Assembly (NCBI RefSeq): GCF_003369915.1
Contig: NC_046675.1
Location: 12,772,001 to 12,836,000, forward strand
Length of the DNA stretch: 64,000 nt
Origin: Drosophila miranda
Taxonomy: Eukaryota; Arthropoda; Insecta; Diptera; Drosophilidae
Direction: 5' to 3'
A program made the position numbers and the translations under genes. Under the pieces are notes generated by a model, which saw nothing but the letters and a program-made list of their open reading frames with translations, made no database searches and was not told the DNA's origin. Below, in pieces: positions 12,901 to 25,459 of this stretch; within the stretch, counting starts at the first letter, position 1; each line of letters begins with the position of its first letter.

Positions 12901-14904
12901 AGTATATATTTTCCGAAACTCTCGCAACTTTTTTGGGAAATTCATTTATGCCAACTTTTACTGTCTTTTCGAATGGTGGGCGTGGGTATTCATGAACGAG
13001 TGAATGACAGCAATGGGTGACAGCAGCAGCACATACGCGCTATGATGATGCTGAAATCCAGCGACAACCAGGCCAGACCCCATTTCCACTCCAGTCCAGT
13101 GCTCTATCTATCTACGTGCATGAAAAATTACAAGCTTTTAAATTGAAATTTCAGAGTGAAAGCAGCACAAAATAGCAGAGCAATGGAACGACGAGGAGTA
13201 GGAGGAAGGACACGAGAACGGAGAGGAGTCGGCAGACAGGATACGAGCGCGGACACGCTCGACTGTTTATTATTTGTGGCTTTATTATTCAGGCCACTGG
13301 CCCCGGGTCATATTTTGTTGCTTCCTCTGTTGCCAACAATTTGCCGTGGCTAATCAACAAATGAATTGCCGTAACATGCCACAAGTCCATTGCGTATACG
13401 CCATGTTCACGTAGCTCCCACACTGAGTGCGGTGTCCCTTTTTTTTCAATTTAAAATTATAGACCAGCATGGATGGGGCTTCGTAATGTGTGTGGGGCTG
13501 CAGAATAAAGAAATGCTCGTATAATTAGCCGACTCCGCAACGACGTCCGCTTGGGGCACGTGGCTGTAAATGGCAGATTGACCTCGCTTTAAGGGGAGCC
13601 AGAGTGCCTCATTAGCCAGCAAAAATCAGCAGCAGATCCTTGCAAAAGCTTAGGTCAGAACTGATTAGATGGCAGCCATCCCAGGGGGGAGAGGCAACAA
13701 AATGCTTAATCCTCTGCAATCATCTTTCGAGTCCGTAGTGTTAATCGACAGACTAATTGAATCAGGAATTTGAGAATTCATTTACCGATAAACGCAATTA
13801 ATGTTATATTTTGGCCTGCCCTTCCCCTCCTTCCTCTTCCCTATGCGACCAATGGAAAAACCAAGAATTTTAAATCCCAATAATGTAAAGGCAAAGGCAA
13901 ACGCAAACAGAAATTTCCATTTTCCAAACTGAGTTTCCCCCGTCCTCCCTCCCTCCCTCTTCGCCCAAACAGATAGCTGCCTGCGTCAGCATAATTGCCA
14001 AACTAGAAAGAGACAGCCATAGCGAGAGGGAGAAAGAAAGAGTCGAAGGAACATTGTGTTTACGCATCTGCAAATTTCGTAGCAGAAACTCAATTTTCAA
14101 ACAGCTCAATTGGTAAGACTCTTGCCCTCCTCCGCCTGCACTTGACCAGGCCCGAAATAAACTGCATTTCATAATTAAATTCCTGTATATCCCATGCAGA
14201 TGTGTCTGTCTGTGTGTGGCACATGTTTGGCAGTAGGCAAAATGAATATTTATGCTAAATAGTGAATAACAATTTTGGTCAGATTAGACCGGCGACCAGC
14301 TCGTAGATTTTGCCGTAACCAAATCCGAGCTCAAAAGGCGGAAACGGCTGTGGCGTGTGTCGGGAGTAAAACTTCCTGGCGGTGCCGTACGGCGTGTGCC
14401 TGTGCGTGTTGATTGGCATTGTCGGCCCCGGACGGAGCCCCAAAAACCAGGTCCAAATTGGCAAATACATAACAGCTAGTCAGACAAACAGACAGACAAT
14501 CGGGCCGGCAGGCAGGCAGACAAGCCGATGAAAAAATGATTGGGGAAATCCCCTCAAAGGCAAATACCAAGGCACGTGATATGGATAAAACGGAGTAGGG
14601 AATAGAGTCAGAGAGAGCGAGAGAGGAAGGACAAATGGGGGACTACCGCCGCTTCAGTTAACAAATCCCAGGCAAGCATCCGCATCTGCCAAGACAACAT
14701 TAAAGCTGCAAGTACCAGAAGACAAATGACAGAGGAAGAGAGGGACCTTTTGGGTGGAGAGGGGAACAGTCCTCAAACCCAATCGACAAACAGTTTGGTG
14801 TTGGTTTGCCGTTTGCCAAATATTGACAGGGCCATGTGCGAAAGCTTCAAAAGGAGAAGGGGCAGGGCGCTGGGCCTAAACGACCTACAAATGTAATTTC
14901 CCTA

Positions 14905-14937
<33 letters not shown>

Positions 14938-17900
14938 CCCACCCACCGCTTACACAACCCCAATCGATGGCAGGGACTAGACCAGACCCAGAAAAGAATC
15001 CCCAAATCCAAATAGATACACAAATCAACCGCAAAACAAAATAAAGCACTGAAAGCGAAACATATTCAAGAAGAGCACATCAAAGCGAAGGCGGCGAGAG
15101 AGAGAAACAGTGAGAGTGAGGACAATTACGCTCAATTTCAGAGCCACAAGGACGACTACTCCACCTCGGCCTTTGTGCCCTGACCAACTAAAAATACAGA
15201 GAAATCTGCTCTAATTGTAATTTAGATGCAGGCTCTGAGCCCAGTGAGAGGCAGAAGCGGATCAAATCGATAGAATGTCGGGCATTCAATTACGCGTGAA
15301 GAGCGGACACTGTCGATGATACATTCAACCCATAACTGGACAGACTTTGAGAGCCATCTACATCAGGAGCAGCAGTAGCAACAGCAGCAGACGAGAGGTA
15401 TCCGTGGAAATGCTTTTTGTTTGTTTGCCTTTCACTACAAACATCCCCCAGCCCACGCCATCGACACCATCACCTCATAGCATTATGAAGCTATTTTAGT
15501 CAGAACTCGGTCATAGTTATAGTCCAAGGTCATACCACACAGACACACAGTTACACACACACACACACGCTGTGAAATATATTTAAAGAAAATCCCATAG
15601 CATACATTTCGGGGCGCCCATTTTTGACACTTCATTAGTTCGCATGAATGAATGTGTGTAAGGGTATAAATAAAAGGGAAACCGCTCCCCGCCCCCTTGA
15701 GCTGCCGATGATAATGCGGATGGAGAAACGGAATAAGCGGAACAAGCAAACTTTTTATGATTCGCCTTCAAACACAATTGGCAATGGACAAATTTGCCTA
15801 CAAAGTCAGAGAAAGGAAAGTTTCCCATTGTAGCAGCCAATAACGAATCGAAGGTAAAACTTTCGCCGCCAAAACAAAATACTGTGCCATAAAAGCGCTC
15901 CCGGCTGTTGGGTAATCGTTAGACGGTGGTGGTGGCTGGAGCAAAGCACCGACTTTTACATTCATGATTTACGATGCGTCTCCGCTGGGCGAACGGGCGA
16001 GCGAGGGAGCAAAGGACCGAGCGAGGCCATTCCCCAAGCCAGGTGGCACAAATCAACGTGCCCCAACGCGAGTCTTGCCATTGTTTCTAGCTGTTCAGCA
16101 GCTCCTCAGATGCTGCGGATCCTGGGCGAATGCCAATGCACATCTCGGGCATTAATCAAGAATAAAACTGGAGCAGACAGACGAACTGAAGCGAATTGGT
16201 AATAAGACTTGCGCGATAAGCCCCAAGGATATCATACTAATTGACTGCCGTGTGCAGGCAGGAGACTGGATTCCGAATCCCCTATCGAAATGATTGGACC
16301 TGAGATTGCTTGGGGTTTTCCATTTCTCTGCTCTTAAGCTTTCCCCTCAATCCAAAGCTAAGGCCGGAAATTGCAAAAAGTTTCGAATTGCGCAGTGTTT
16401 TTTTTCTTGTTGCCATTCGATGAATGAGTTTAATTAAAAGAGAAAAATGTAATTACAATAAATCAGAAAATGTTGCCAGAACAACAAAAATATGGTAAAC
16501 TAATTGGCTGGCAGTCCAGTCAAAAGGACCAGCAAACCACAAAGTGATGGCTGAAACCGTGACAAAAACTCAGGACGACAAATATGAAACATTCATTGCT
16601 TTGTTACTGCTTTGTTACTGGCAGGGTAGAGCCACCAAGTGGCTTAAAATTGAGCAATTTTCTTGGCGCTGTGCGCTTATAAAGGAGTACTGGAAATTTT
16701 AGCAGCTATTCGAGCTGTTAGGGTTGATTGAATTCTGAATAAATGTCTAACTCTAAGGCCTTGCCGACCGCTGATTTTTATGAAGAAAACAATGTAAAAA
16801 ACTCGGCCCAACTAAACTAATATATAAGAACAGTTTTAAACGTTTGTCAAGCCTGTCGTGTTCATGTTTTATAGATAATTCATTCATATGGTTATCTGCT
16901 TGAAGTTTGTGGACTCAGCTGCTGGAAACTGGCTCAATCTTTATTAATTGCATTGCAATGAACGTTGGCATTTGGCACATATGTACATGTATGTGCAACG
17001 AACAGAACAGCAAGCAGCAAAGAAATGTCAGGCAGCCACAAACACACACACACACACACAAACACACACAATCGCATTCAGGCAAGCCTTGCAGCACGCA
17101 ACATCGTCAAATGTCGTGAGTGAGCTGGCCGCCTGCAACGTCATTGTCATGAAATGCACAAATATATATTGAGTACATGGCGTATACGTAATATGTTCTG
17201 GCACCCTCACATACTCATCATCATCATCATTGTCATTGTCATCGCCATTGTTATCTCCGACTTCCGTCCGGTCCTTTGTCCGTGCAGCTGAGATAATTTT
17301 AGAGCGTTTTTGTTTATATTTTTAGTGGAAATTTTAATTATTTTTGGTCGTTAGGCAAGTCGTCAAGGAGCTGATGCTGACGATGATGTTGAAGCTGAAG
17401 CTTGTGCCACAAGAATAGCATACTTGACGTATATTTTTTTGATATTTATATATATTTTTTGAGAGACGTGGAAGTGGCCGTGGCCATGGTCCTTACCGCC
17501 ATGTTAAGCCCCATGAAATGAGCACTTAATCAATTTTGGCTCTACTCGTATTTAATTAAATGCAGCCATAGAACAATCAGGACAACGAGCGGGAATATTA
17601 ATCATACGTCATGGTGTCAGCTTTATGAAAAGCTTGCATAAATCTCTGCCGCCAAATGCAGCCTGGTGTAAAAATCGTAAGCGTGTGAGTGGGTGTTTAA
17701 ATGTGTGCGTGTGTGTGTGTGAGCGTGTGTGAACGTATGCGTCCCTCAAATTGTTTCAAATGTGCGCAATTTGAACGAAATTGGGAAAGCAACGCCGCAC
17801 GCAAAAAAGAAAAGGATAAAACGTGCTCGGCTCCCCTTTCCCCTTTTGACAAATTCAACCCAACAGCAGGAGCGTTTGCTTGTGTTTGTGTCTATATCTA

Positions 17901-20640
17901 TGTATATATTGTAATAAACTGCCAAAAACGAAAAACCGAACCGAACCGCAGCCAAAGAGAGCGGTAAAACAAAAAATGGGATGGAGTACGAGTAAATAGC
18001 AGCAGAAACAAATGGCTCGTTTGGCTAACCTTTTCGGGTTTTGCCGCTCTGCATTGCTTTTGTTGATAGAAAAGTTTAAATTGTGTCAATTTTTTGTCGT
18101 TTCGTTCCCCCTTTTCGTTTTTTTCTTTTTTTTTTGGTTTCTGATTGCCAGCACTTGCACCGCGCGGTGCCAAAAGTTTCTGGGTCCACCCCATGAATTG
18201 CGGGTAAAAACAATTTCAGAAATCAAGACAAGGCCAGCGACGGGATGGCCATCAGCAAAAAGTGTTGAGGATCAAGCCAACAAAGTATATTTTACGAGTG
18301 CAAGGACCAGGGAGAAGTTTCTGTCAGAGAGGAGCTGAAGAGATGGACAAGATGGCAACCTGACCACCCCGAAGGGATTTATCAACGCCGCGGGTCCAAC
18401 TGGGGATTTCGTTGAAAATCGCGTCTTTACTATTAATTGCCCGGACCTTGGGCTACAATACTTCAGATAGGAATTGAAGGATGGGGCATCACCTGCCATC
18501 TGGTGTCAGCACAGTTTGACAATTTCAACGCATCCCTTCCGTAGGGAATAGTTTTGTGTTCTGTTAACGCCACACCGGAGACCAATGAAGCGAAAGAGGT
18601 TTCTTTTTTCTTTCTTTTTGTGTGTTAATCAACATGGAATGACATCGGAGAGTAATAAAATTTGAAAGCAAACAATTTGTTGTGACACGATTTGTGGCAA
18701 ATAAGACGAAATATTCCACATTATTGGAAAACCACATTTACCACTTTTCGCCAAGTGAACGAATTCAAATGTAAAAATAAATTATTTACACATTAAGTTA
18801 AGTGAGGCCACTGATTCGATTTTATGAAAGGGAAAGCATTTGAGTGGTTTATTGCTGCTTGAAGCCCTCTGATATCTACATATATTAATTGAACACTCAA
18901 ACATCATGGCGGGTTTCAATCAAAGCACATCAATCGATAACCTTTAATACATTAATTCCCCCTTATCTATACTTGTATCCTTAAATACATTAATTCTCCC
19001 TCATCTGTCTGCGTAATGACTATGGCCGATGACTCTTCTTCCAACTGCTTTACTTATCGATTTATGCATTAATTAAGTTTTAATCATTTTCAATTGATTG
19101 CTTTTTCCAACCGAAAAAGTGTCTGGCAACTTTCACAAGTTCTAAGCTGTCTGCCGAAAACAACTGACGAAAATTGCTTACGAAAATTGGTAAACTCTTG
19201 CCAGAAGTTTCCATCGCTGAAATGCAAATAGTTGTAACTATTGGGCCAGAGAGCAGTGGCCAGCATAATCCGGTGGCAAACTAATTTGTGGCCAAAACTA
19301 TGTGGAGGAACCATGTGAGAGCCGCAGTAGCCAAAGCCACAGACAAAGCCTAAGCCACGTTAATACAATAGAACTAAGAACAGAATCGAGTCGAGGCTAA
19401 AGTTTGGTTCAGTTTCAGGCCAGGGCAAGCCGAAAACTTTCCCATTGTTTTACTGGCCCTGAAATTAAAGTCATTTGCCCTAAGGATGGGTGCACCGTGA
19501 GGGCTCCCGTGCACAGGATTGCTTAAGTATTCAGACGGACAATTTACGAGCAGCTCTGCTCCCGTGGGACATGTACCGGTTACGTGGCTTCCAATCCTAG
19601 TCCTAGTCCTCCATGTGTGTTTCTCTGTTTCTCATGTGTGTGTGTATGTTTGTGTGGCAATACAAATGCCAATAAATGAATTATCGCCCGATAAAGTCAT
19701 TGTCGCCATTAATTATGGCACAGGATGCTTAGTCGAACGGCCTTTTAATAGTTTTTCGCACGCCCCCGACTCCCCACCCAATTAGCTGCAGTGTCCTAGG
19801 AATTGGGCGGTTCTACTACTCGCATAAGGGGGGAGAGGTGATGGGTGAATGGGGTGCCGAATTAAGATGAAATATGCCAGGAATGAGTTTTAGTTTTATG
19901 ACAATGTTTGCTGGCTGGATAACGACAGAAGCGTCTGGACCATGAATTTAATGCGTTGCAACAGTTAATGATTTTATTGGCACTTCACTCGACTTGGCAC
20001 CGTCGTTGCGGGGAAAAGAAGGACAAATAGAAGGGGAAGCTGAAGTGGAAAGAAAAGGAAAGCAAAGAACAGCATCCTCATAAACAGGCAGTGGGGCAAG
20101 AATTTATGACTCGGCCTCATGAATATTATCAATGTCAAGAGCAAAAACCGCCAACGCAGACGCCAAGTGTCGTCTGGGAATCCTTCATCCTTCATGCCGT
20201 CCGTCGCTGTGGCCACCGTTGTCCTCTCGTCTTCATATTTGTTGCCGTCAAGTTAAAGTCAGCTCTGTGCTAGCCAAGCAGAAATCTGAGTGCACTAGGG
20301 CTGGCCAACGATGGCCGGACGGATGCGGAAGGGACATTGGATAAAGTCGGGGAAGTCGTTCGCTTAGCTTAAATGGCATTTCAATTTGGCACTTCCGCTT
20401 TCGCCCTCCAACGCCTGGCACCGCACTACGCTGGCGCCCATCGCCTGCCGCTGACACTGCTCTTTGTCCCTAATGTCCTTGCCCATTGCCAGACGCTTCC
20501 TCAACACAACACGCACCCAAGCACACTCTCCCACGAAGCACTGTCCTGCCCGAACCAAATGTTAATAAGAGCCTTATTGTTTTTAATTTCTGGCCTTCTG
20601 GCTAATTATACGTTACAATTCACTTAAACCATTTAACTGC
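6924..20640. other. Long non-coding region with many microsatellites
   Basis: About 13.7 kb without a reading frame I can defend. Many short tracts stand out: TC near 11262-11281, TTTGG pentamers near 11640-11668, CA near 12102-12122, ACTC near 12170-12188, CAGC near 14908-14940, CA near 15550-15568 and 17042-17070. It is either 5' intron of the left-edge minus-strand gene or intergenic DNA. Short frames here match simple repeats or lack plausible splice context. Confidence 0.5.
14908..14946. repeat. CAGC tetranucleotide microsatellite grading into CACC
   Basis: About seven CAGC units are followed directly by CCAC units. It is non-coding. Confidence 0.85.
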
Positions 20641-21369
20641 TGTTTTCAGATTCGAACAATTTTTGAAACACTTTTTCGGCGAACCGTTTGATAGCGCGCT
20701 TTTATTAAATGGGTTTGAAAGTTGCGATGTAACTGATTCGAACTGCGACCGGATTCGGTAGAGATATTAAACAAATACTAATAAGGATATATATGTATAT
20801 TTTTATGATAACATATGTACTCGGCGAAAGTATCAATAAGGTTATTTTCGTGGGATATCTCAACCGAAAAGAACTTTTAAAAATTTCGTCGAATATCCGA
20901 CACTATTTCCGTGTTTTCTAGTCCGCGGCCCGATAAAGATTGGGGCGGTAAGCAGTGGTGCGTTGTTTACGGGACAAAAATTTGCGATGACAAAAAATTC
21001 ATCAACAGCCACGATAGGCAGAGCGGGGAAAATCGAACAAACGCAACTGAAACACAGCTAAACTTTTTGCCACCACTAGACCCCTGTGCATGTCCTTTGT
21101 AAAAAACTGAGTTTTGCCCAAAACTCAAAAACTCAACCTAGTGTAAAATGGGTATTTATAATTAATAAATTTGATATATTTTACAAAGATTACAAAGTTT
21201 GTTTCTAATTATGTATATACGGATATATAGTATGCGAAATTTGAAAAGGATGACACGATGTAAAGTTCAAGATATTTAAAACTTTTTTATCGGTTCGAAA
21301 CCAGCTGGTTTTTTACCTTTTATCGCTTTCATCTAAGAAAATCAGCTGAGAAAATGTAACTTATCGACC

Positions 21370-21700
21370 CTTCGAAATATACCAAAATATACCGTAAATA
21401 TACTGACGAGTTCAAGTTATATTATACATATTCCTCGTTTTTGATATTCCGTTGAATATTACCAGCTAGACAGAACCCTCAGCCATGCCCACGCAATTTT
21501 ATCCGATTAATGAATCCATTTTCTACTTGACTGGCTTTTTTTAAATACTTGCTTTTATGGGATCTTGCCTAAAAAGTTCAGCGAAAAAGGTCGAACAAAT
21601 AAAACGTAAGAGAAAAATTGTACCTATTTCTAAATTTAGATATTCCCTTGAATAATGCTCACTAGCTAAAACCATTAGCTCTGTCTCATTTCTATAATAT
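21370..21700 (-). repeat. Dispersed repeat family copy, reverse orientation (copy R1)
   Basis: The reverse complement of this stretch shares a series of landmarks with copies at 34-38 kb: a CTTTTTCGCT-like start, then AAAGCAAGTATTTA, AGCCAGTCAAGTAGAAAAT, ATTCATTAATCGGAT, GGGCATGGCT, CTAGCTGGTAATATTC and an AACGGAATATC tail. It ends in AAATATACC units, the complement of GGTATATTT. No protein of a known transposon class is seen. A non-autonomous DNA or Helitron-like (DINE-1 type) element is a guess. Confidence 0.7.
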
Positions 21701-21879
21701 CCATTTCCCCATTAATAAGTGGCGTCGCAGATTGAAGCTTGCCGGAAAGACTTTGACACAGGACACAGGACGAAAAATAACTGACAAATCGCACTCTGTC
21801 AGTAGCTGGCTGGTACATCAGCTGATTGCATTTGTATCACTGTCAAACTTATGTAGTTACTATGTAGTTACCATTTAAA

Positions 21880-22266
21880 AAAGTACTTTTTTGCTGACCA
21901 ATTTTGTTTAAACCTTATTTTATTAACAAAACAGTCAAATTGGTTCGTTAAAACTAGCCAGTTTTGTAGGGATATTGATTCGACAATCGGATAAAATTAT
22001 GTGTTCAGGGCTATGAGTCGTATTTAGCTAGTAATATCAAATCGAATATGGTTCCATTTCTTGACTGAGAACGATTAACCCATTGTAAGTCAAGGGGTAT
22101 TTTAATATTCCACCGAAAATAATTTATTGTTGTTTTTTAATTTCAGAGGAAAGATGGCATGAATCTACAAGAAGAATTTACAGTCGTTAATATCTTCCGC
22201 CATTTACCTCAAGTAGTAGAACTATTTAGATAGAGGGGGCTTAAGTGGGCTAAGTTCGATTTTACA
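21880..22266 (+). repeat. Dispersed repeat family copy, forward, long form (copy R2)
   Basis: It starts with the GTTTAAACCTTATTTTA landmark and runs through AATCGGATAAAATTATGTG and TAGCTAGTAATATC. It continues into a segment shared with 38,050-38,280 only: a CATGAATCT start, a TCGTTAATAT core and a GAGGGGGCTTAAGTGG tail. It ends just before the promoter of the FAM50 gene. Confidence 0.75.
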
Positions 22267-22269
22267 TTT

Positions 22270-22277
22270 TATCGATA
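22270..22277. promoter_or_regulatory. DRE-like TATCGATA site upstream of FAM50
   Basis: A perfect TATCGATA lies 80 bp before the ATG of the FAM50 gene. This is the core of the DRE element bound by DREF at many Drosophila housekeeping promoters. It sits immediately next to the end of repeat copy R2. Confidence 0.5.
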
Positions 22278-22356
22278 AGTCCGCAGCTGATTTTCCAAAC
22301 AAAATAAATAAATAATCTTTTCATTGACTAAAAGCCGCGCACATAAAATATAAAAC

Positions 22357-23433
22357 ATGGCCCACTACAAGGGTGCCGCCAGCGAGGCGGGGCGAGCCGC
22401 CCAACTGATGAAGAAGCGCGAGATACAACAGCAGGAGATTGAGTTTCGCAAGAAGAAAATCGAGGAGGAGTTGAAGCTGGAGAAGATTGAGAACAAGTTC
22501 GCCACGCACTACGATGCCGTTGAGCAGCAGCTCAAGACCTCGACCATCGGTCTGGTCACGTTGGATGAGATGAAAGCAAAGCAGGAGGACATAGTACGCG
22601 AAAGGGAGAAAAAACTGGCACAAAAGAAAGACGAGAAGGACCGTGAGAAACAGCGAGCACTGGAAGCCATTCAGGCCGAGAAGAACAAACAGAAGCGACA
22701 GATTCAGGCCTTATCTTTCAATTTAGCCGATGAAGACGAGGACGATGAGGAGGCCGACGACGACCACCAAGAAAGCGACAAGGAAGAGGAGGACAAGCCG
22801 AAAGCGGCCAAGTGGACAGAGATGCAAGACGAGATCGTGCCCATCAAAAAGAAGAAAATCTGTAAAAATCCCGATGTGGACACCTCATTCCTGCCAGATC
22901 GTGAACGCGAGGAGCAGGAGAATCGACTGCGCGAGACCCTGCGCCAGGAGTGGGTAATGCAGCAAGCCGAGCTCAAAGACGAGGACATCTCGATCACATT
23001 CAGCTACTGGGACGGCTCCGGGCACCGTCGCAATGTGCAAATGAAGAAGGGCAACTCCATCTACCAGTTTCTGCAGAAATGTCTAGAGCTGCTGCGCAAA
23101 GAGTTCATCGAGCTGAAGACGGTCATGGCCGACCAGCTAATGTACGTCAAGGAGGATCTAATACTGCCCCACCACTACTCCTTCTACGACTTTATCGTGA
23201 CGAAGGCTCGCGGCAAATCCGGACCTCTGTTCCAGTTCGATGTCCATGACGATGTGCGCATGATAAGTGATGCCTCCGTGGAAAAGGAGGAGTCCCATGC
23301 CGGCAAGGTGCTACTCCGCTCCTGGTACGAGCGCAACAAACATATATTCCCAGCCAGCCGCTGGGAACCGTACGATCCCACCAAATCATACGACAAGTAC
23401 ACGATCAAGGACAAAGACAAGGCTAAAAAGTAA
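22357..23433 (+). CDS. FAM50/XAP5 family nuclear protein
   Basis: A single-exon gene of 358 residues, close to the usual size of fly and human FAM50 proteins (about 340-360). Residues 1-125 are charged and predicted helical ([17 protein letters not shown]...). An acidic run follows at about 126-150 ([14 protein letters not shown]). The C-terminal half is the XAP5 domain, with the family hallmarks [42 protein letters not shown] and [13 protein letters not shown]. In other animals this family is nuclear and linked to the spliceosome; that role is inferred here from homology. An AATAAA lies at 23455-23460, 22 bp after the stop. A DRE-like site is 80 bp upstream. I recognise it as the relative of D. 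melanogaster CG12259, from memory. Confidence 0.95.
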   Translation: MAHYKGAASEAGRAAQLMKKREIQQQEIEFRKKKIEEELKLEKIENKFATHYDAVEQQLKTSTIGLVTLDEMKAKQEDIVREREKKLAQKKDEKDREKQRALEAIQAEKNKQKRQIQALSFNLADEDEDDEEADDDHQESDKEEEDKPKAAKWTEMQDEIVPIKKKKICKNPDVDTSFLPDREREEQENRLRETLRQEWVMQQAELKDEDISITFSYWDGSGHRRNVQMKKGNSIYQFLQKCLELLRKEFIELKTVMADQLMYVKEDLILPHHYSFYDFIVTKARGKSGPLFQFDVHDDVRMISDASVEKEESHAGKVLLRSWYERNKHIFPASRWEPYDPTKSYDKYTIKDKDKAKK

Positions 23434-23584
23434 TGTTAATATTATATTTACTCAAATAAATATACAACCATTCACCAGGCTCCATCTGTAATCATGTTTG
23501 AAATTCGTTGAGTTATGCCTGCCTTGCATTGAGTATCCTGAGCTGCGGGTTATGGTACATACCTTCTAGATTCCAGCGCCTACG

Positions 23585-24370
23585 TTTGCAGACGCCTCGC
23601 CTTCATGGCATGCACGGCAATGTTGCGAGGCTTCTGCGAGTTCGCCCAAAAAGCTAAAAGAGGCAACGAGAGAGCTTCACCTGGGCAGCGGCACATTCGG
23701 GCAGTCTGTCGTAGCTGGGGGGATGCAGGGCACGTCCTTGGCGAGGCTGCGGCTCTGGCCCGTCTTGATCAATGTCCCCGGTGCTCCAGTCGCTCCAGTA
23801 CACGTCGTCCTAGCTGCCAACCAGTAGAGGCGTCTCGGCTCCTGGTCGTATATAAGCTCCGGGCCATGATTGCTTGCAGCTCGGATTCGTCCATCGTGGC
23901 GCGGTGTATGGAGTCCGAGGCGACTCTGTCCAAGAGCACGCGCCGGCTGCTGCCATCCAAGCGGGTGATCTCGATGAGACGAGCCTCCGCATCGGACCGA
24001 CGCGAGAACAGGCCCCATTCCCCACGGCTCACGCACGTTCCCCACGGTCTTTCCATTGCACCAGACGCCACCTGAAGACGCCGGTGTCAGATACCAACTT
24101 GTTGCCATCCGGTAGAGGCGTCTCGTCTCCTGGTCGAATCTGAGCTCCCGGCCTTGATTATAGCTCAGATCCGGCGTATGGAGTCCGAGGGGAGAGGGGC
24201 GACCTCTGTCCGGCTGTCCACTCCTTCCAGGATGCGCGCCCTCGGCGTTGTCCACTCTGCACAGGAATTTTCCTTTTTTCCGCCACGTGTCGACGAAAAC
24301 AGCTGTTCGGCTGCACCAGCACCCCCCTCGGCACCCCGGCACCCCTCTGGCCAACGTCCTGCAAACGGCT
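23585..24370 (-). pseudogene. arr: Broken arrow (LRP5/6) fragment 1, YWTD-propeller region
   Basis: Minus-strand frames are interrupted but still show LRP-type propeller pieces, such as [17 protein letters not shown] and [11 protein letters not shown], and an earlier RFDQETRRLYR. After these comes a coding piece ending CCCAG, then an intron remnant at about 23,680-23,654 (only 27 bp, GT...AG). The next exon reads CGAACTCGCAGAAGCCTCGC. The part at about 23,585-23,740 is nearly the same as 35,840-36,020 in fragment 2, intron position included. Several frame changes are needed to follow the homology, so it is not a working gene. In D. melanogaster arr is on another chromosome arm (2R). Confidence 0.75.
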
Positions 24371-24410
24371 TCGGATTTGGCAGCGTTTGTCGGTACGATT
24401 CTGTCTTTCT

Positions 24411-24458
24411 GACGTCATTCTGTTCTTCTTCTTCATTTTTCTGTCATTTTGACGTCAT
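24411..24458. promoter_or_regulatory. Two perfect CRE palindromes (TGACGTCA) 40 bp apart
   Basis: TGACGTCA occurs at 24411-24418 and 24451-24458. Each is set in a similar TCTGTC...TGACGTCATT context, so the pair looks like a local tandem duplication. It is known as the binding site of CREB/ATF bZIP factors. It lies just upstream of the likely Nagk transcription start. Confidence 0.5.
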
Positions 24459-24559
24459 TTTTGTCATTTTTGAAAAATACCGAAAATACCGAAAAATATA
24501 CCGAAATTTTAAAAATGCGCTGCTCAACACTGACTTCACAGCTGATTTAATTGACAGGC

Positions 24560-25459
24560 GCCCGTTGACATCAAAAAAGATTGGACGCTTAAGTTTAAAT
24601 AAATATACTGTCGACCAGACGAAGTATTTCGTTTTGAGGCTTTGCCGAGTGCGGACGAACAGCAAACATCAGCGTAAAAAGCTTTGGCCGGGTAAGAGCT
24701 CGAATTGCTACGGTGGCTGCGGGTGAATAATACACAATAGTAATTGCTGTTGCAATTATTCTCCGCTCCTAATCAAGAAAGTTAATGTGTGTGTTTGGGC
24801 TTGTGAGGGTGGTGTTGTGCCATGTGCCAATATAATCAAAACAACCACAAAAATTCACTATTTACGACGTTAGCAAAAGATCCAAACGGGAAAAGGTTAC
24901 GAAGCGCTGAACAAAAGTGAGCGGGAATTTCGTTAAAAACTTGTTTTATGATGCAAACAATTTTCACTCTCACTTCGCGTGCGTAGTACTGCGGGGTTCA
25001 AACAATACAGTGAAACATGCTTTGTGTGGAATTTTAATAGACAGTGGTCGACAGAAAATATTTGGCATTCTTTATGAGCATGCAACTACAGCCTGGAGTG
25101 GAGTGGAGTGTGGTGGAGGTGACCGCTGTTGTCCATTTCGATTAAAGTTTACGCTTTTCATCCGTCAGCGGATTCTTTGTCGGACTGGGGTTGGGGTTGA
25201 TTTTGCAAGTGTTTTGGATTTATTATGATTATGAAGCTCGATAAGATTGGGTTCTGTATAATTAACAGCCTGTTGATATGTTGCTGTTCTTTTTTTGTGT
25301 TTGGTTGGCGGTGGCATTAATCGTGCAATTATTTATGGCTTAATTGTGTTTATTTTTTTCTTACAGGATTTGTGTGTGCGCTGATAAACAATTCATCTGA
25401 ACAAACAACCATTCCATTCCGGTTGGGAATACATTACGGCCAAGCAACTAACATTTAAA
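24560..25459 (+). other. Nagk: Probable 5' UTR exons and UTR intron of Nagk
   Basis: A donor-like GGCCGG|GTAAGAGC falls at about 24690 and an acceptor-like TTTTTTTCTTACAG ends at 25366. This suggests a non-coding first exon (start near 24,530-24,560), an intron of about 675 bp, and a second UTR segment leading to the ATG at 25460. This is inferred from splice signals only; no transcript data were available. Confidence 0.4.

Noticed and set aside
20640-21340. Possible transcription start of the left-edge gene near 21,050 (minus-strand TTTCAGTTGC)
   Set aside because: Only an initiator-like hexamer is present; no downstream promoter element or splice donor could be supported.
24154-24726. 190-codon plus-strand frame across the end of arr fragment 1 and the Nagk leader
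   Set aside because: It joins unrelated sequence (antisense of the pseudogene, CRE region, UTR), has no family pattern and ends in a leader-like stretch; judged chance.
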